64,000 bases of DNA. Source: UBA2779 sp965232165. GTDB lineage: Bacteria > Spirochaetota > Spirochaetia > DSM-2461. The DNA is taken from NCBI GenBank assembly GCA_965232165.1, contig CBDDOY010000002.1:496001-560000 (forward strand), written 5' to 3'. The stretch's first letter is position 1; each line of letters opens with the position of its first letter. The notes below the pieces were generated by a model, which had not been told where the DNA came from, did not search any database, and saw only the letters and a program-made list of their open reading frames with translations. The translations under genes and the position numbers were made by a program. This document shows, in pieces, positions 8,467 to 18,064 of this stretch.

Positions 8467-9858
8467 ATGCGGCATAGAGGATTCATCGCAGCGGGCACCC
8501 ATTCAGGATGCGGGAAAACCACCCTGACTATGGGATTGATTGCCGCCCTGCGGGACCGTGGACTTCGCGTTCAGCCCTTCAAGAGTGGACCGGATTACAT
8601 TGATTCGGGGTTTCTCACCTTAGCCGCAGGGCGGCCCTGCAGAAACCTTGACACAAGGATGCTGGATGATGCCATGGTGAGAGAACTTTATCGCCGTCAG
8701 GCCGAAAAAGCCGATATATGCATCGTCGAGGGTGTGATGGGCCTTTTCGACGGTGCAGGTGCCGATGACGAACGGGGGAGTGCGGCGCATCTGTCCAAGG
8801 TGCTTGGCCTTCCCGTCATCCTGATTCTTGATGCTCGGGGCATGGGAAGATCTGTGGCGGCCTTAGCAGGCGGATTCGCCGATTTCGATCCAGATATCCA
8901 TGTCGCCGGTTGTCTGCTGAACATGATTGGGTCAGATAGACATGCCGCATTGCTCACCCGCTCGCTGGAATCGAATACCGGTTTATCCGTCCTAGGCTGC
9001 ATAAGGAGAGATGAGCGATATAAACGCCCGCAGCGGCATCTCGGACTCGTACCGGCATGGGAGGAGGATGGAGCCAAACGGGGGATGGATGATGTTATGG
9101 CGGGAGTGAATAATGCCGTTAAACTGGATGACCTTATCTTACAGGCCGAGAAAACAATACCTCTTCCTGAGGAAGCAGGCAGGCTGTGCAGTGTTTCTTC
9201 ACGAGACCGTGACCATAAGCCGGTGATCGCCCTGGCCCGTGATAATGCATTTTGCTTCTATTATCAGGATAATCTTGACCTATTGGAGGCCTATGGGGCC
9301 CGTTTGGCGGAGTTTAGCCCTCTCTCTGATGAAGAACTGCCGCATAATACGGCAGGAATCTGGCTTGGCGGCGGATATCCTGAGCTACATGCCAAACTGC
9401 TGTCTGAGAACATATCGCTCATCAAACGGTTACGCGATGCTGCGGCGGATAATATGCCGATTTTCGGAGAATGCGGCGGATACATGTACCTCTCACAGGC
9501 CATTATCGACAGGCAGGGTCGCCGCCATTCCATGGCGGGAATACTGCCGGGCACCGCTGTCATGGGGGACAGACTTGCCTCATTGGGCTATTGTACCGCG
9601 ACTATCGCCTCTGCATCAGTCTTCGGACCCGCAGGAGTCAGCTTTGAGGGGCATGTTTTTCATTGGGCCATGATGAGGGAACTGCCTGCAGATTCCCAAC
9701 CCATGTTCCGGGTATGCAAAGACGGTGTCGAACAGGGCGTCGGCGCCGTACGGGGCAATAGCGTTGGAAGTTGGCTGCATGTCCATTTTGCATCCAATCC
9801 CGAAGCACTGGGAAGCTTTGTCGCATCGGCCGCAAAATGGAAGGAGGAGAACCGTTGA
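8467..9858 (+). CDS. cbiA: cobyrinate a,c-diamide synthase
   Basis: 463 residues. The N-terminal P-loop synthetase domain (AAGTHSGCGKTT near residue 8, then FKSGPDYID) amidates cobyrinate using ATP. The C-terminal class-I glutamine amidotransferase domain begins near residue 255 and has the nucleophile motif FGECGGYMYL near residue 335. The enzyme converts acetates a and c of cobyrinate to amides. First gene of an eight-gene cbi operon; its stop overlaps the next start. Confidence 0.93.
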   Translation: MRHRGFIAAGTHSGCGKTTLTMGLIAALRDRGLRVQPFKSGPDYIDSGFLTLAAGRPCRNLDTRMLDDAMVRELYRRQAEKADICIVEGVMGLFDGAGADDERGSAAHLSKVLGLPVILILDARGMGRSVAALAGGFADFDPDIHVAGCLLNMIGSDRHAALLTRSLESNTGLSVLGCIRRDERYKRPQRHLGLVPAWEEDGAKRGMDDVMAGVNNAVKLDDLILQAEKTIPLPEEAGRLCSVSSRDRDHKPVIALARDNAFCFYYQDNLDLLEAYGARLAEFSPLSDEELPHNTAGIWLGGGYPELHAKLLSENISLIKRLRDAAADNMPIFGECGGYMYLSQAIIDRQGRRHSMAGILPGTAVMGDRLASLGYCTATIASASVFGPAGVSFEGHVFHWAMMRELPADSQPMFRVCKDGVEQGVGAVRGNSVGSWLHVHFASNPEALGSFVASAAKWKEENR

Positions 9859-10493
9859 GGACACCGGGAATCCGTCAGTATCTGGAGCCAAAGGAAATCT
9901 ATCGCCGGAGCTATGCCGAAATCGCTAAGGAATTCGGCGATTATACGGGACCGGCCGATGAAATGCTTATTCGCACCCGGATAGCTCATGCCATGGCCGA
10001 CGTAGAATTGGCCAAGACCTTCGTTCTTCATCCCAAAGCCGTAAGTTCCGGTGTTTCGGCCCTGAGTTCGGGAGCCAACATCGTCACCGATGTCACCATG
10101 GTAGAAGCGGGCATCAAGTCCCGCCTTCCGGAGGACTATGGCGGCCGATTGTCCTGTTTCCTTAACCACGCCGGTGTTGCCGAGGAAGCCAAGCGGGTCG
10201 GCGGAACCAAGTCGGCCGTCGCCTTGGCTCTCGGTATCGGAGAGTTTGACGGCGGCATAGTGGCCATCGGGAATGCACCTACCGCCCTGTTCGAGTTGAT
10301 TGACCTCATTGGCGAGGGCAGGGCAAGTCCCGCCCTGGTCGTAGGTGTTCCGGTAGGATTTGTAGGCGCAGCAGAATCGAAACTGGAACTCATGGAATTG
10401 GATGTTCCATATATAAGCAATCCTGATCGCCGAGGCGGGAGTCCCCTGGCGGCGGCCATCGTAAATGGCCTGCTGCACCTAGCCTTCGCATGA
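9855..10493 (+). CDS. cbiC: cobalt-precorrin-8 methylmutase
   Basis: 212 residues if translation starts at TTG 9855. The start sits inside the cbiA stop region, behind a strong AAGGAGGAG, and gives the usual family length. Conserved features are RTRIAHAMAD near residue 45, TDVTMVEAGI near residue 80 and the substrate-binding FLNHAGVAEEAKR stretch. The enzyme moves the C11 methyl group to C12, forming cobyrinate. It overlaps cbiA and cbiD by 4 nt each. Confidence 0.9.
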   Translation: MRTPGIRQYLEPKEIYRRSYAEIAKEFGDYTGPADEMLIRTRIAHAMADVELAKTFVLHPKAVSSGVSALSSGANIVTDVTMVEAGIKSRLPEDYGGRLSCFLNHAGVAEEAKRVGGTKSAVALALGIGEFDGGIVAIGNAPTALFELIDLIGEGRASPALVVGVPVGFVGAAESKLELMELDVPYISNPDRRGGSPLAAAIVNGLLHLAFA

Positions 10494-11602
10494 CTTCGGA
10501 TTCCACAGACTATCGAAGGGTTCTGGGAAGTGTAGAAGGGATGCGCCGGGGCTTCACAACGGGAACCTGTGCTCAGGCGGCATCTCTTGCAGCGGCAAAG
10601 ATGCTCATCGACGGGAAAACACTGACCGAGGTGACGATTAGCCTCAAGGACAGCCGCCGCCTCACCATACCCGTCGTCAATGCCCGCATCGGCCCGGAAC
10701 ATGCTGAATGCGGTGTTATTAAGGATGCAGGCGACGATGAGGATGTGACAGACGGTGTCGAAGTGCATGCCGCTGTCAGATACATTGAACAGCCGGGTGT
10801 GACTATATTGGGCGGACAGGGAATAGGCCAGGTAACGAAGCAGGGCCTCCCCGTAGCGCCGGGAGAGGCGGCGATCAATCCAAACCCTCGGAAACAGATA
10901 ATCAGGGAGCTGACCTCCCTCAAACAGGCCGGCAGAGGGTTTCAAGTGTTCCTTACCGTGCCTGAGGGAGAAAGGCTGGCAAAGAGCACCTGGAATCCAC
11001 GGCTCGGAATTGAAGGGGGCATCAGCATAATCGGAACCACCGGTGTGGTGGAGCCGAAATCCTCGGCTGCCTTCAAGGCATCCATCGCCCTCAATCTCAA
11101 CATCCTTAGAAAGAGTGATCTGAAAACTGCGGCACTGGCCTTTGGCTATGTGGGTGAGAATTGGTACAGACATCGACATGGCTGGGGTCAAGATATGGTG
11201 GTTAAATTCGCCGACCATTTTGGATATACCCTGGATATGGCCGCTTCCAAGGGTTTTACCAGGATAGTACTGGCCGGTCATGTCGGTAAGATGGTCAAGG
11301 TGGCGGCTGGTTTGTTTGACACGCATTGGACCAGCGGTGATGCCAGGCTGGAAACGGTGGCGGCCTGGGCCGGAGCTGCCGGTGCCGATAGGGCTGTGAT
11401 AAAGGAACTCCTGACTCAAGACTCGGCAGAGGCCGCCGTTGCCATCCTGGATCGGAACGGACTCAATGAAACCTGGGAACTGATAAATAATCGGCTTCTG
11501 GAACGCTGCCGTCTCCGATTAGAACGGGGCGGTTCTGATGCGGTTTTTGAATCGGTGCTGTTGAATCTTGAAGGGAGAGAACTGGCCCATGAAAAAATTT
11601 AA
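10490..11602 (+). CDS. cbiD: cobalt-precorrin-5B C1-methyltransferase
   Basis: 370 residues, normal for CbiD. The family N-terminus RRGFTTGTCAQAA lies near residue 18. IIGTTGVVEP follows near residue 180, and LAGHVGKMVKVAAG near residue 260. It methylates C1 of cobalt-precorrin-5B in the anaerobic pathway and is not related in sequence to the other methyltransferases of this operon. Starts inside the cbiC stop. Its presence marks the oxygen-independent, early-cobalt-insertion route. Confidence 0.92.
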   Translation: MTSDSTDYRRVLGSVEGMRRGFTTGTCAQAASLAAAKMLIDGKTLTEVTISLKDSRRLTIPVVNARIGPEHAECGVIKDAGDDEDVTDGVEVHAAVRYIEQPGVTILGGQGIGQVTKQGLPVAPGEAAINPNPRKQIIRELTSLKQAGRGFQVFLTVPEGERLAKSTWNPRLGIEGGISIIGTTGVVEPKSSAAFKASIALNLNILRKSDLKTAALAFGYVGENWYRHRHGWGQDMVVKFADHFGYTLDMAASKGFTRIVLAGHVGKMVKVAAGLFDTHWTSGDARLETVAAWAGAAGADRAVIKELLTQDSAEAAVAILDRNGLNETWELINNRLLERCRLRLERGGSDAVFESVLLNLEGRELAHEKI

Positions 11603-12239
11603 GATTGTCGGCATGGGGCCAGGAGGCCGGGATTACATCATTCCGGCCGCGTTACAGGCAATACATGAGGCCCAAATCCTCATAGGAGCGCCCCGGCACC
11701 TCAACGCTGCGGCGCAGTATTCTCAGGGCGAAGATAAGAAGACCTTCACCTATAAGGCCAATCTCGATGCCCTCATATCCTTCATCCGGGCTAACAGAGA
11801 TAGACGCATCGCCCTGCTGGTCAGCGGTGATCCGGGTTTCCACAGCCTGTTGGGGCATGTCGTTAGAAATTTCCAGGCGGAGGAATACAGCGTCATTCCC
11901 GGAATCAGCAGTTTTCAAACGGCCATGGCCAGATTGGGTGTGCCCTGGCAAGAGGATTTAACCATTAGCTGTCACGGGAAACCCTTCCGTGAGATACGAC
12001 ATAGGGTTCTGAAAACCCTTAAAGAAGGCCGACGTGTCATCCTCCTCACCGATTCAAAGAACAGTCCCCGCATCATCGCCGCCGAGCTATTGGACTTGGA
12101 CATAGGTGACCGCAGGGTATGGCTGGGTGTGAGCCTTACCCTCCCCGACGAAGAGATGGCGGAAACAACACTTCAGGCGCTGGCCTGGGGGGAGAATGCG
12201 GAGGAATCACCCCGACTATGTGTGATGGTCGTGCAATGA
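11589..12239 (+). CDS. cbiE: cobalt-precorrin-7 C5-methyltransferase
   Basis: 216 residues from the ATG at 11589, which is preceded by AAGGGAGAG; an in-frame upstream codon at 11568 would run deep into cbiD. Tetrapyrrole methylase fold with a GMGPGGRDYI motif at the N-terminus, LLVSGDPGFHSLLG near residue 75 and a VIPGISSFQ loop near residue 100. Only the CbiE half is present. The C15-methylating, decarboxylating partner CbiT, often fused or adjacent, was not seen in this window. Confidence 0.88.
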   Translation: MKKFKIVGMGPGGRDYIIPAALQAIHEAQILIGAPRHLNAAAQYSQGEDKKTFTYKANLDALISFIRANRDRRIALLVSGDPGFHSLLGHVVRNFQAEEYSVIPGISSFQTAMARLGVPWQEDLTISCHGKPFREIRHRVLKTLKEGRRVILLTDSKNSPRIIAAELLDLDIGDRRVWLGVSLTLPDEEMAETTLQALAWGENAEESPRLCVMVVQ

Positions 12240-12943
12240 AGGGCGCACTATACGGCATCGGCCTGGGCCCGGGGGATCCGCAACTGATAACCTTGAAGGC
12301 TCATGTTATTCTACAAGAGGCTGATATTATCCTCATCCCTCAGAGCGCCAAAACGGGCAGGTCTGCGGCCAGAGATATTATCGACGGCTTAGCGATTACC
12401 GGAAAGGCCGAATACCGTGAATTGCGTTACCGCATGGATAAAAAAAAACTGGATGAGTTCTGGAAAGAGCAGGCCGCCAAGGTGGTGAGGGAAATCGAGG
12501 CCGGCAAGGTCTTGGCCTATGTCACCCTGGGAGATGTGGGGATATACAGCACATTTGGATACCTTCAGCAAGCTCTTTCAAGAATAGGCTCCTACAAAGT
12601 GGTACGCATCCCGGGTATTTCCTCCTTTCAACTGGCTGCCGCGCGATTGGGTTTGGATTTGGCCTTGGGTGAAGAAAACCTGGGCATCTTTCCTCTTCCA
12701 AAAGATATAAATGACCTAGACGGCATCATCACGGCCCATGATGCCGTGATATTGATGAAGATAGGAAAGCGGCTGCGGGAACTTCGTGATTGGCTTTGTA
12801 AACGCGAAATGGAGATGACTGCATCCTTTGCCCGGCGGGTGGGATTTGATGATGAGTACGTGATACAATCCTTCAAGGAGCTTCCTCTAGGTGAGGCTGG
12901 AGGGCTGTCTGTGGTGATAATCCGTAAGGTGAGAGATGTATGA
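12236..12943 (+). CDS. cbiL: cobalt-precorrin-2 C20-methyltransferase
   Basis: 235 residues from the ATG at 12236, overlapping the cbiE stop. Tetrapyrrole methylase with GIGLGPGDPQLITLKA at the N-terminus, TLGDVGIYSTFGYL near residue 95 and the VRIPGISSFQLAAARL segment near residue 124. CbiL-type features are the early insertion around PQSAKTGRSAA and the C-terminal methylase half. Catalyses C20 methylation, which is later lost in ring contraction. Confidence 0.9.
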   Translation: MKGALYGIGLGPGDPQLITLKAHVILQEADIILIPQSAKTGRSAARDIIDGLAITGKAEYRELRYRMDKKKLDEFWKEQAAKVVREIEAGKVLAYVTLGDVGIYSTFGYLQQALSRIGSYKVVRIPGISSFQLAAARLGLDLALGEENLGIFPLPKDINDLDGIITAHDAVILMKIGKRLRELRDWLCKREMEMTASFARRVGFDDEYVIQSFKELPLGEAGGLSVVIIRKVRDV

Positions 12944-13692
12944 AGGTGTACTTCGTAGGCGCAGGTCCGGGCGATCCACAGCTCATCACGGTCAAAGGCC
13001 GCGATCTTCTCACGCAGGCGGACATCGTCATTTACACCGGCAGTCTGGTGCCGGATAAGATCCTTAAATGCTGTAGAGCCGAAGCAAGACTCCTGGATTC
13101 CGCCGGAATGAACCTCGATGAGATTCTCAAGCTGTACTTTGAGGAGCGGGGAAATCAAGGCATCATCGTCCGTCTGCACACAGGCGATCCGGCACTGTAC
13201 GGAGCGATTCAAGAACAGATTGACCAATTACACGCCTGGGACATTCCTTTCCATGTCGTTCCGGGAGTATCATCCTTTCAGGCGGCTTCCGCCATTTTGG
13301 AGAGACAATTCACCCTCCCTGGGGTGAGTCAGACCATCGTCCTCACCCGGCTGGAGGGCCGCACCGCCGTCCCAGAGTCCGAAAGACTGGAAGTTTTGGC
13401 GGAAAGCCGGGCCACGCTGGTTATCTTCCTGTCGGTGGACAGGGCCGGGGAAATTCAGCGCCGTCTCATACCCATACTTGGGCAGGAAATGCCCATCGCT
13501 GTCGTCTATAGGGCGACCTGGGAAGATCAGGTATTGCTGAAAGGCTGCCTGGGCAATCTTGAACATCTCTGTAACGAGGCCGGCATCAGCAGGCATGCCC
13601 TCATCATTGTCGGACGGGTGCTGGATTGTGAATACGAGAAATCAAGACTCTATTCTGCGGACTTCAGTCATGGATACCGTCAGGGGCAATAA
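12940..13692 (+). CDS. cbiF: cobalt-precorrin-4 C11-methyltransferase
   Basis: 250 residues with the characteristic CbiF/CobM start VYFVGAGPGDPQLIT, IYTGSLVP near residue 30, and RLHTGDPALYGAIQEQ near residue 78. VVPGVSSFQAA follows near residue 106. The TRLEGRT segment near residue 130 is also typical. Methylates C11 of cobalt-precorrin-4. Overlaps cbiL and touches cbiG. Confidence 0.93.
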   Translation: MKVYFVGAGPGDPQLITVKGRDLLTQADIVIYTGSLVPDKILKCCRAEARLLDSAGMNLDEILKLYFEERGNQGIIVRLHTGDPALYGAIQEQIDQLHAWDIPFHVVPGVSSFQAASAILERQFTLPGVSQTIVLTRLEGRTAVPESERLEVLAESRATLVIFLSVDRAGEIQRRLIPILGQEMPIAVVYRATWEDQVLLKGCLGNLEHLCNEAGISRHALIIVGRVLDCEYEKSRLYSADFSHGYRQGQ

Positions 13693-14447
13693 TGACGGCA
13701 ATCAGTTTTATTACCGACAATGGCCGGCTTAGCGCCGAATTCCTTCAAGACAAGCTTGAAGATTCTCAGCTCATTGATCTTCGCGGGAAAGGACTGCTGC
13801 GAAACTGGGTTGACAGGCATTTTCATGATTACAGCGGGCACATCTTCATCATGTCTCTCGGCATAGTCTACCGCATGATAGCCGGGCACATCACAAATAA
13901 GTATCAGGATCCGGCCGTCGTCGTCGTAGATGATGCGCGGCGCTACGCCATCAGCGCATTGAGCGGTCACGAGGGCGGGGCCAATGCCCTCACCTGGAAG
14001 GTGTCCGCTTTGGTCGGCTGTGAGGCCGTGATCAGCACCGCCTCGGATACGAACCGGCGCATCACCATGGGCATAGGCTGCCGCAGGGGGATAGGCATTC
14101 CGGCCGTTGAGAAGACGGTCATGAGCGTGCTCGAAAAACATGGATTGAGTAGTCATGATGTGCGTGTGGCCGCAAGTGTCGATATCAAGAGAGACGAGCA
14201 GGGTTTGATCATGGCTTTTGAAAACATGGCCATGCCCTTGGTTTTTCTCGATTCCAGCCGAATCAAAGCCTTCTCGGGTTTTTCCACCCCATCCAAGGCG
14301 GCCATGAAGAATCTTGGCCTGCCCGGTGTGAGTGAACCCTGCGCCCTGCTGCTGGGCAGAAGGGCTGTCCTGATACAGCCCCGCTACGCCGCCGATGGTG
14401 TCACCGTGGCACTGGCCCGGGAGGATGAGCAGGAGGACGTACATTGA
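13692..14447 (+). CDS. cbiG: cobalt-precorrin-5A hydrolase, short form
   Basis: 251 residues, shorter than the usual ~330-370. An N-terminal CbiG domain (MSLGIVYRMIAGH, then DDARRYAISALSGHEGGAN near residue 85) is followed directly by the C-terminal domain (GIGCRRG near residue 118, GVSEPCALL near the end). The variable middle domain of longer CbiG proteins is absent. The enzyme opens the delta-lactone and releases acetaldehyde. First and last bases overlap neighbouring genes, consistent with tight coupling. Confidence 0.88.
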   Translation: MTAISFITDNGRLSAEFLQDKLEDSQLIDLRGKGLLRNWVDRHFHDYSGHIFIMSLGIVYRMIAGHITNKYQDPAVVVVDDARRYAISALSGHEGGANALTWKVSALVGCEAVISTASDTNRRITMGIGCRRGIGIPAVEKTVMSVLEKHGLSSHDVRVAASVDIKRDEQGLIMAFENMAMPLVFLDSSRIKAFSGFSTPSKAAMKNLGLPGVSEPCALLLGRRAVLIQPRYAADGVTVALAREDEQEDVH

Positions 14448-15202
14448 AGGGGTTCATGCATGTTGTCAGCATAGGTCCCGGAGATGCCGATCATCTCACC
14501 GCAGGGGCGAATATGGCACTTCAGGCTGCCGATGTAATTGCCGGTTATGACGGCTATCTGCAATACATAGCCGACTATCTCGAAGGAAAGGAAGTCATTT
14601 CCAGCGGCATGCGCGGCGAGGTTGAACGCTGCCGGAACGCCCTTTCCCAGTTTCGCGGGGGCAGACGGGTTGTTCTGGTATCGGGGGGAGACGCTGGGGT
14701 GTATGGCCTGGCCGGTCTTGTTTTAGAACTGATGTCCCCTGCAGAGCGGGCCAGTCTTCTCATCCTGCCGGGTGTCACTTCGGCAACCGCCTGCGCCGCG
14801 CTGCTCGGCGCTCCTCTCACCCATGACTTTGCAGTTATTTCGCTCAGTGATCTGCTCACCGATGCGAAACTCATCGAGAAACGCCTGGACTTGGCCGCAA
14901 AGGGGGATTTTGTCACCGTGCTTTACAACCCCCGAAGCCTTAGCCGGCGGCATTTGTTCCTGAGAACCATAGATATTTTTCTTAAGCATAGGGAAGCCCA
15001 TACCCCTGTTGGATTGGTTCGCAATGCCTACAGAGATGAACAGAGGGTTGAAATCGTTCAGTTAACCGACTTATACGCTCAAGACTGGGTGGATATGAAA
15101 ACAACCGTCATCATTGGAAACAGTCAAACCATGTCATCGGGACACAGAATGATTACACCTCGCGGATACCAGATATGCCGGACTGACGAAGCGGTTGTGT
15201 AG
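14444..15202 (+). CDS. cbiH: cobalt-factor III (precorrin-3B) C17-methyltransferase
   Basis: 252 residues. The likely start is TTG 14444, with AGGAGG 7 nt upstream; the next ATG is at 14456. Tetrapyrrole methylase with VSIGPGDADHLTAGA at the N-terminus, VSGGDAGVYGLAG near residue 80, LPGVTSATACAALLGAPL near residue 107 and the LYNPRS motif near residue 161 that is typical of CbiH/CobJ. Performs C17 methylation with ring contraction. Last gene of the cbi operon; a MITE lies 80 bp downstream. Confidence 0.92.
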   Translation: MKGFMHVVSIGPGDADHLTAGANMALQAADVIAGYDGYLQYIADYLEGKEVISSGMRGEVERCRNALSQFRGGRRVVLVSGGDAGVYGLAGLVLELMSPAERASLLILPGVTSATACAALLGAPLTHDFAVISLSDLLTDAKLIEKRLDLAAKGDFVTVLYNPRSLSRRHLFLRTIDIFLKHREAHTPVGLVRNAYRDEQRVEIVQLTDLYAQDWVDMKTTVIIGNSQTMSSGHRMITPRGYQICRTDEAVV

Positions 15203-15282
15203 GATCTCGAAGATTGTCGGCCTGCAAGCGATGTATTCACTAAGCTTCTGGTCTGTTCACGGCTCTGATAAATTCGTTTTAT

Positions 15283-15445
15283 GGGCACCTCTAAGAAACA
15301 GCTTTAGGAAATTGACGAAGAAATTTTTTGTCGATACAAGGCGGCAAAAGCTCAAGCGCAGCTTAGGCTACGTGAGCATTTTGACAACGCAGTAGCGGTG
15401 GAAAAGTTCGAGTCAAGAACTAAATGGGGTTTTTTAGAGGTGCCC
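15283..15445 (-). repeat. MITE copy 1 (163 bp)
   Basis: Inverted ends GGGCACCTCTAAGAAAC / GTTTTTTAGAGGTGCCC, flanked by a direct TTAT duplication (15279-15282 and 15446-15449). It is in the opposite orientation to the other copies in the window. It contains the shared core (CTACTGCGTTGTCAAAAT-type) and no coding capacity, so it must be moved in trans. Confidence 0.85.
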
Positions 15446-15800
15446 TTATATCAGTATTGGATATATTCGGCTCATTCCACAATGGCAATCACTTCAATGC
15501 CGCAACAATACGGAGTCATGACTGAAAAACTGGCACAGGGTATAATTGTCTTCAAGAAGTTTATCAATGAGGGCTGCTACATGCGGTCATCAGTAATGAG
15601 TATCATTTCTTACTGGATATCCTGAAGATTATGAAATCAGCGGGCATAAGATCAGCCGTTCTCTGGCCAATGAAGCATCTACCTGAAGATATTCCCGCAA
15701 TCCTGGAATTTTATGGATCAGGCTGCAGCCGTTAATCAGGATTCTTGTAACTGCTTCGGCCATGAAATTAACTATCATTGAGGATAAGATAGGGGACAAA
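15446..15800 (+). pseudogene. decayed coding remnant, family unknown
   Basis: After the MITE, one plus frame reads sensible protein interrupted by stops, ending with HAVISNEYHFLLDILKIMK and SAVLWPMKHLPEDIPAI before a TAA near 15735. No intact start or full frame exists. I cannot name the family. It may be the 3' remains of a gene disrupted near the MITE. Confidence 0.3.
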
Positions 15801-15802
15801 CA

Positions 15803-15840
15803 AAAATTGCCGGAATCATGAAATCTCAGTCATCCGGCAT
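15803..15840 (-). terminator. rho-independent terminator of tdh-kbl
   Basis: On the minus strand, just past the kbl stop, TGCCGGA pairs with TCCGGCA around a 19-nt interior that itself contains TGA/TCA pairing. It is followed by ATTTTTGTTTG. Position and orientation fit termination of the tdh-kbl transcript. Confidence 0.7.
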
Positions 15841-15859
15841 TTCTTTGAGTTAGAATGGG

Positions 15860-17089
15860 TTAGTTCTGTTCTTTATATTTCCTCAGGACATCGAGCACAT
15901 AGTCGATATCGGCTTCCTGATGATCAGCATTTACCTGGAACCTGATTTCTTCATCTCCCTTTGGAACAACTGGGAAATTCAGTCCAGTGGCAAGAACACC
16001 ATGGTCAGTTAGAAATTTAACCAGCTCAGCCGTTTTCGGTGTATCCCGAACCATGAGGGGAACAACCGGGTGATCACCTTCAATCGTCTCGTAGCCGTAC
16101 TTGTTCAGGCCAGCTTCAAAGCGTTTGGTCATGGAGCGCAGGTGCCTGAGGATTTTCAGACCACTTGGACTGTCCAGCAGCTCCAGTGCAGCCATTGCAG
16201 CGGACGCTTCTGAGACAGTGATCGGATTGGAGTAGATGTACATGGGAGATGTCTGACGCAGATAGTCCACAATTTCCTGGGATGTGACAACATAACCGCC
16301 ATTCACACCAAATCCTTTACCAAGTGTGCCGATGATGAGATCAACCTTTGTTCCGCAGTATTCTTCTGTCCCGCGGCCAGTTGGACCAATTCCTCCAACA
16401 CCATGGGAGTCATCGATAACAGTCAGCAGACCTTCTTCGAATTGGCCAGCATACTTTGCACAGATTTCTGCAAATTCTTTCAGAGGAGCATTATCACCGC
16501 GCATACTGAAAATACCATCTGTCACAACCAGGGCTCTTCTGGCAACGCCTGCCCATTCCTGAAGTTTAGCCTCCAGGTCGGCCATATCATTATGTTCATA
16601 GACGGCTTTGCCTTGGGGGCGTGACAAACGCATGGCCTGGATAATGCTGTTGTGATTCAGTGCATCGCTGATATAAACAGTTTCCTTTGAAGCCAGCGGC
16701 ATGAGTACGCCAAGACTGGTAACATAGGCTGAACTGAAAATCATTCCGGCTTCTTTTCCATGAAATTCGGCCAGTCTTTCTTCCAGGTCAGTATGCGCTT
16801 TGTAAGTTCCGCTGATAAAACGGACAGCACCTGGGCCTGTGCCAAATTCCTTGACGGCAGCTTCTTCAGCTTCAATCACTTCAGGTCTCATGGACATTCC
16901 CAGATAAGAATTAGAATTCATTTTGATGAATTCTTTATTTCCGAATCCTTCGATGAAATAACGTGGACCTGTGGTTTCTGCTGCAGGTTTGATACCAGTA
17001 ACCACCATCTCTTCACCTTTGGCAATGCCTTTGGTTTTCAGGTCATCTACGGCTGCCTTAAGGACGGCATTCAATCTTGTAATGGACAT
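15860..17089 (-). CDS. kbl: glycine C-acetyltransferase (2-amino-3-ketobutyrate CoA ligase)
   Basis: 409-residue PLP enzyme of the alpha-oxoamine synthase family. Visible landmarks are NSYLGMS near residue 60, the substrate-site GTGPGAVRFISGTY near residue 82, DDSHGVGGIGPTGRG near residue 227, and the PLP lysine in GTLGKGFG near residue 258. It cleaves 2-amino-3-ketobutyrate with CoA to glycine and acetyl-CoA. It lies 15 bp after the threonine dehydrogenase gene, so the pair converts threonine to glycine plus acetyl-CoA. Ribosome site AGGAGG precedes the ATG. Confidence 0.92.
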   Translation of the reverse strand: MSITRLNAVLKAAVDDLKTKGIAKGEEMVVTGIKPAAETTGPRYFIEGFGNKEFIKMNSNSYLGMSMRPEVIEAEEAAVKEFGTGPGAVRFISGTYKAHTDLEERLAEFHGKEAGMIFSSAYVTSLGVLMPLASKETVYISDALNHNSIIQAMRLSRPQGKAVYEHNDMADLEAKLQEWAGVARRALVVTDGIFSMRGDNAPLKEFAEICAKYAGQFEEGLLTVIDDSHGVGGIGPTGRGTEEYCGTKVDLIIGTLGKGFGVNGGYVVTSQEIVDYLRQTSPMYIYSNPITVSEASAAMAALELLDSPSGLKILRHLRSMTKRFEAGLNKYGYETIEGDHPVVPLMVRDTPKTAELVKFLTDHGVLATGLNFPVVPKGDEEIRFQVNADHQEADIDYVLDVLRKYKEQN

Positions 17090-17104
17090 CGGTTCCTCCT
17101 GCTG

Positions 17105-18052
17105 TCAAAGTTTTTTTGACAGAACGTCAAGCATATCTTTTGTCATGGTATCCAGATCGTATTCCGGTTTCCATCCCCATTCATCCCGTGCTGCTGAATC
17201 ATCCATGCTGTTTGGCCAGGATGCGGCAATTTTCTCTTTCAAGCCATCTACATTGTAATCCATTTTGAATTCAGGAATGTATTTGCGGATAGATTCTGCA
17301 ATGATTTCAGGGTCGAAACTCATGGCCGTAACATTGAAAGCATTTCTGTGGATCAGTTTTGCAGGATCAGCTTCCATCAGGTCAATGGCGGCTTTGATGG
17401 CATCCGGCATATACATCATGTCCAGGAACGCACCGGCAGGCAGATTGCAGGTGTATTTTTTATTCTTGACGGCTTCATAATAAATCTCAACAGCATAATC
17501 TGTCGTGCCGCCGCCTGGCAAAGTTTCGTTGGAGATGATGCCGGGATAACGAACACCGCGAGTATCAACACCAAAACGCGCGAAATAATAATCACAGAGC
17601 AATTCTCCGGCAACCTTTGTTACGCCATACATTGTGGAGGGACGCTGAATTGTGTCCTGCGGTGTGTTGTCCAGTGGAGTAGAAGAACCGAAAGCACCAA
17701 TTGAACTGGGTACAAATACAGCACAGTTATATTCGCGGGCAACTTCAAGGACATTGGACATACCATTGATATTCACATCCCATGCCAGGACTGGATTGGC
17801 CTCAGCCGCTGCAGACAGAATAGCTGCGAGATGGTAGATCGTATCAATACTGTATTTCTTCACAACATCAGAAACAGCGTTTTTATCGATACAGTCCACA
17901 ACTTCAAAAGGACCTGAATTCAGCAATTTTTCGCTGGGTGGGGTTTTTCTTCCGCCGGCAGCCACATTTTCATTGCCGTAGCGTTCACGGAGAGCCATCG
18001 TGAGTTCCGAACCAATCTGACCTACAGCTCCTGTTACAAGAATTTTCTTCAT
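17105..18052 (-). CDS. tdh: L-threonine 3-dehydrogenase, short-chain/epimerase type
   Basis: 315 residues from the ATG at 18052, with GGAGAGG just upstream; an in-frame ATG 12 nt earlier has no such site. Extended SDR fold with the NAD motif GAVGQIGSE near residue 8 and the catalytic pair YGVTK near residue 145. This is the NAD-epimerase-like Tdh, not the zinc MDR type. It oxidises threonine to 2-amino-3-ketobutyrate for Kbl. Family members could also be UDP-sugar epimerases, but the kbl neighbour settles the assignment. Confidence 0.88.
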   Translation of the reverse strand: MKKILVTGAVGQIGSELTMALRERYGNENVAAGGRKTPPSEKLLNSGPFEVVDCIDKNAVSDVVKKYSIDTIYHLAAILSAAAEANPVLAWDVNINGMSNVLEVAREYNCAVFVPSSIGAFGSSTPLDNTPQDTIQRPSTMYGVTKVAGELLCDYYFARFGVDTRGVRYPGIISNETLPGGGTTDYAVEIYYEAVKNKKYTCNLPAGAFLDMMYMPDAIKAAIDLMEADPAKLIHRNAFNVTAMSFDPEIIAESIRKYIPEFKMDYNVDGLKEKIAASWPNSMDDSAARDEWGWKPEYDLDTMTKDMLDVLSKKL

Positions 18053-18064
18053 GGGCCTCTCCAA

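Noticed and set aside
9660..11419. Long antisense ORFs opposite cbiC and cbiD (272 and 427 codons)
   Set aside because: They are shadows of high-GC coding sequence. The plus-strand genes show all family motifs and are coupled.
13680..14444. 254-codon antisense ORF opposite cbiG
   Set aside because: It mirrors the cbiG gene exactly and shows no domain features.
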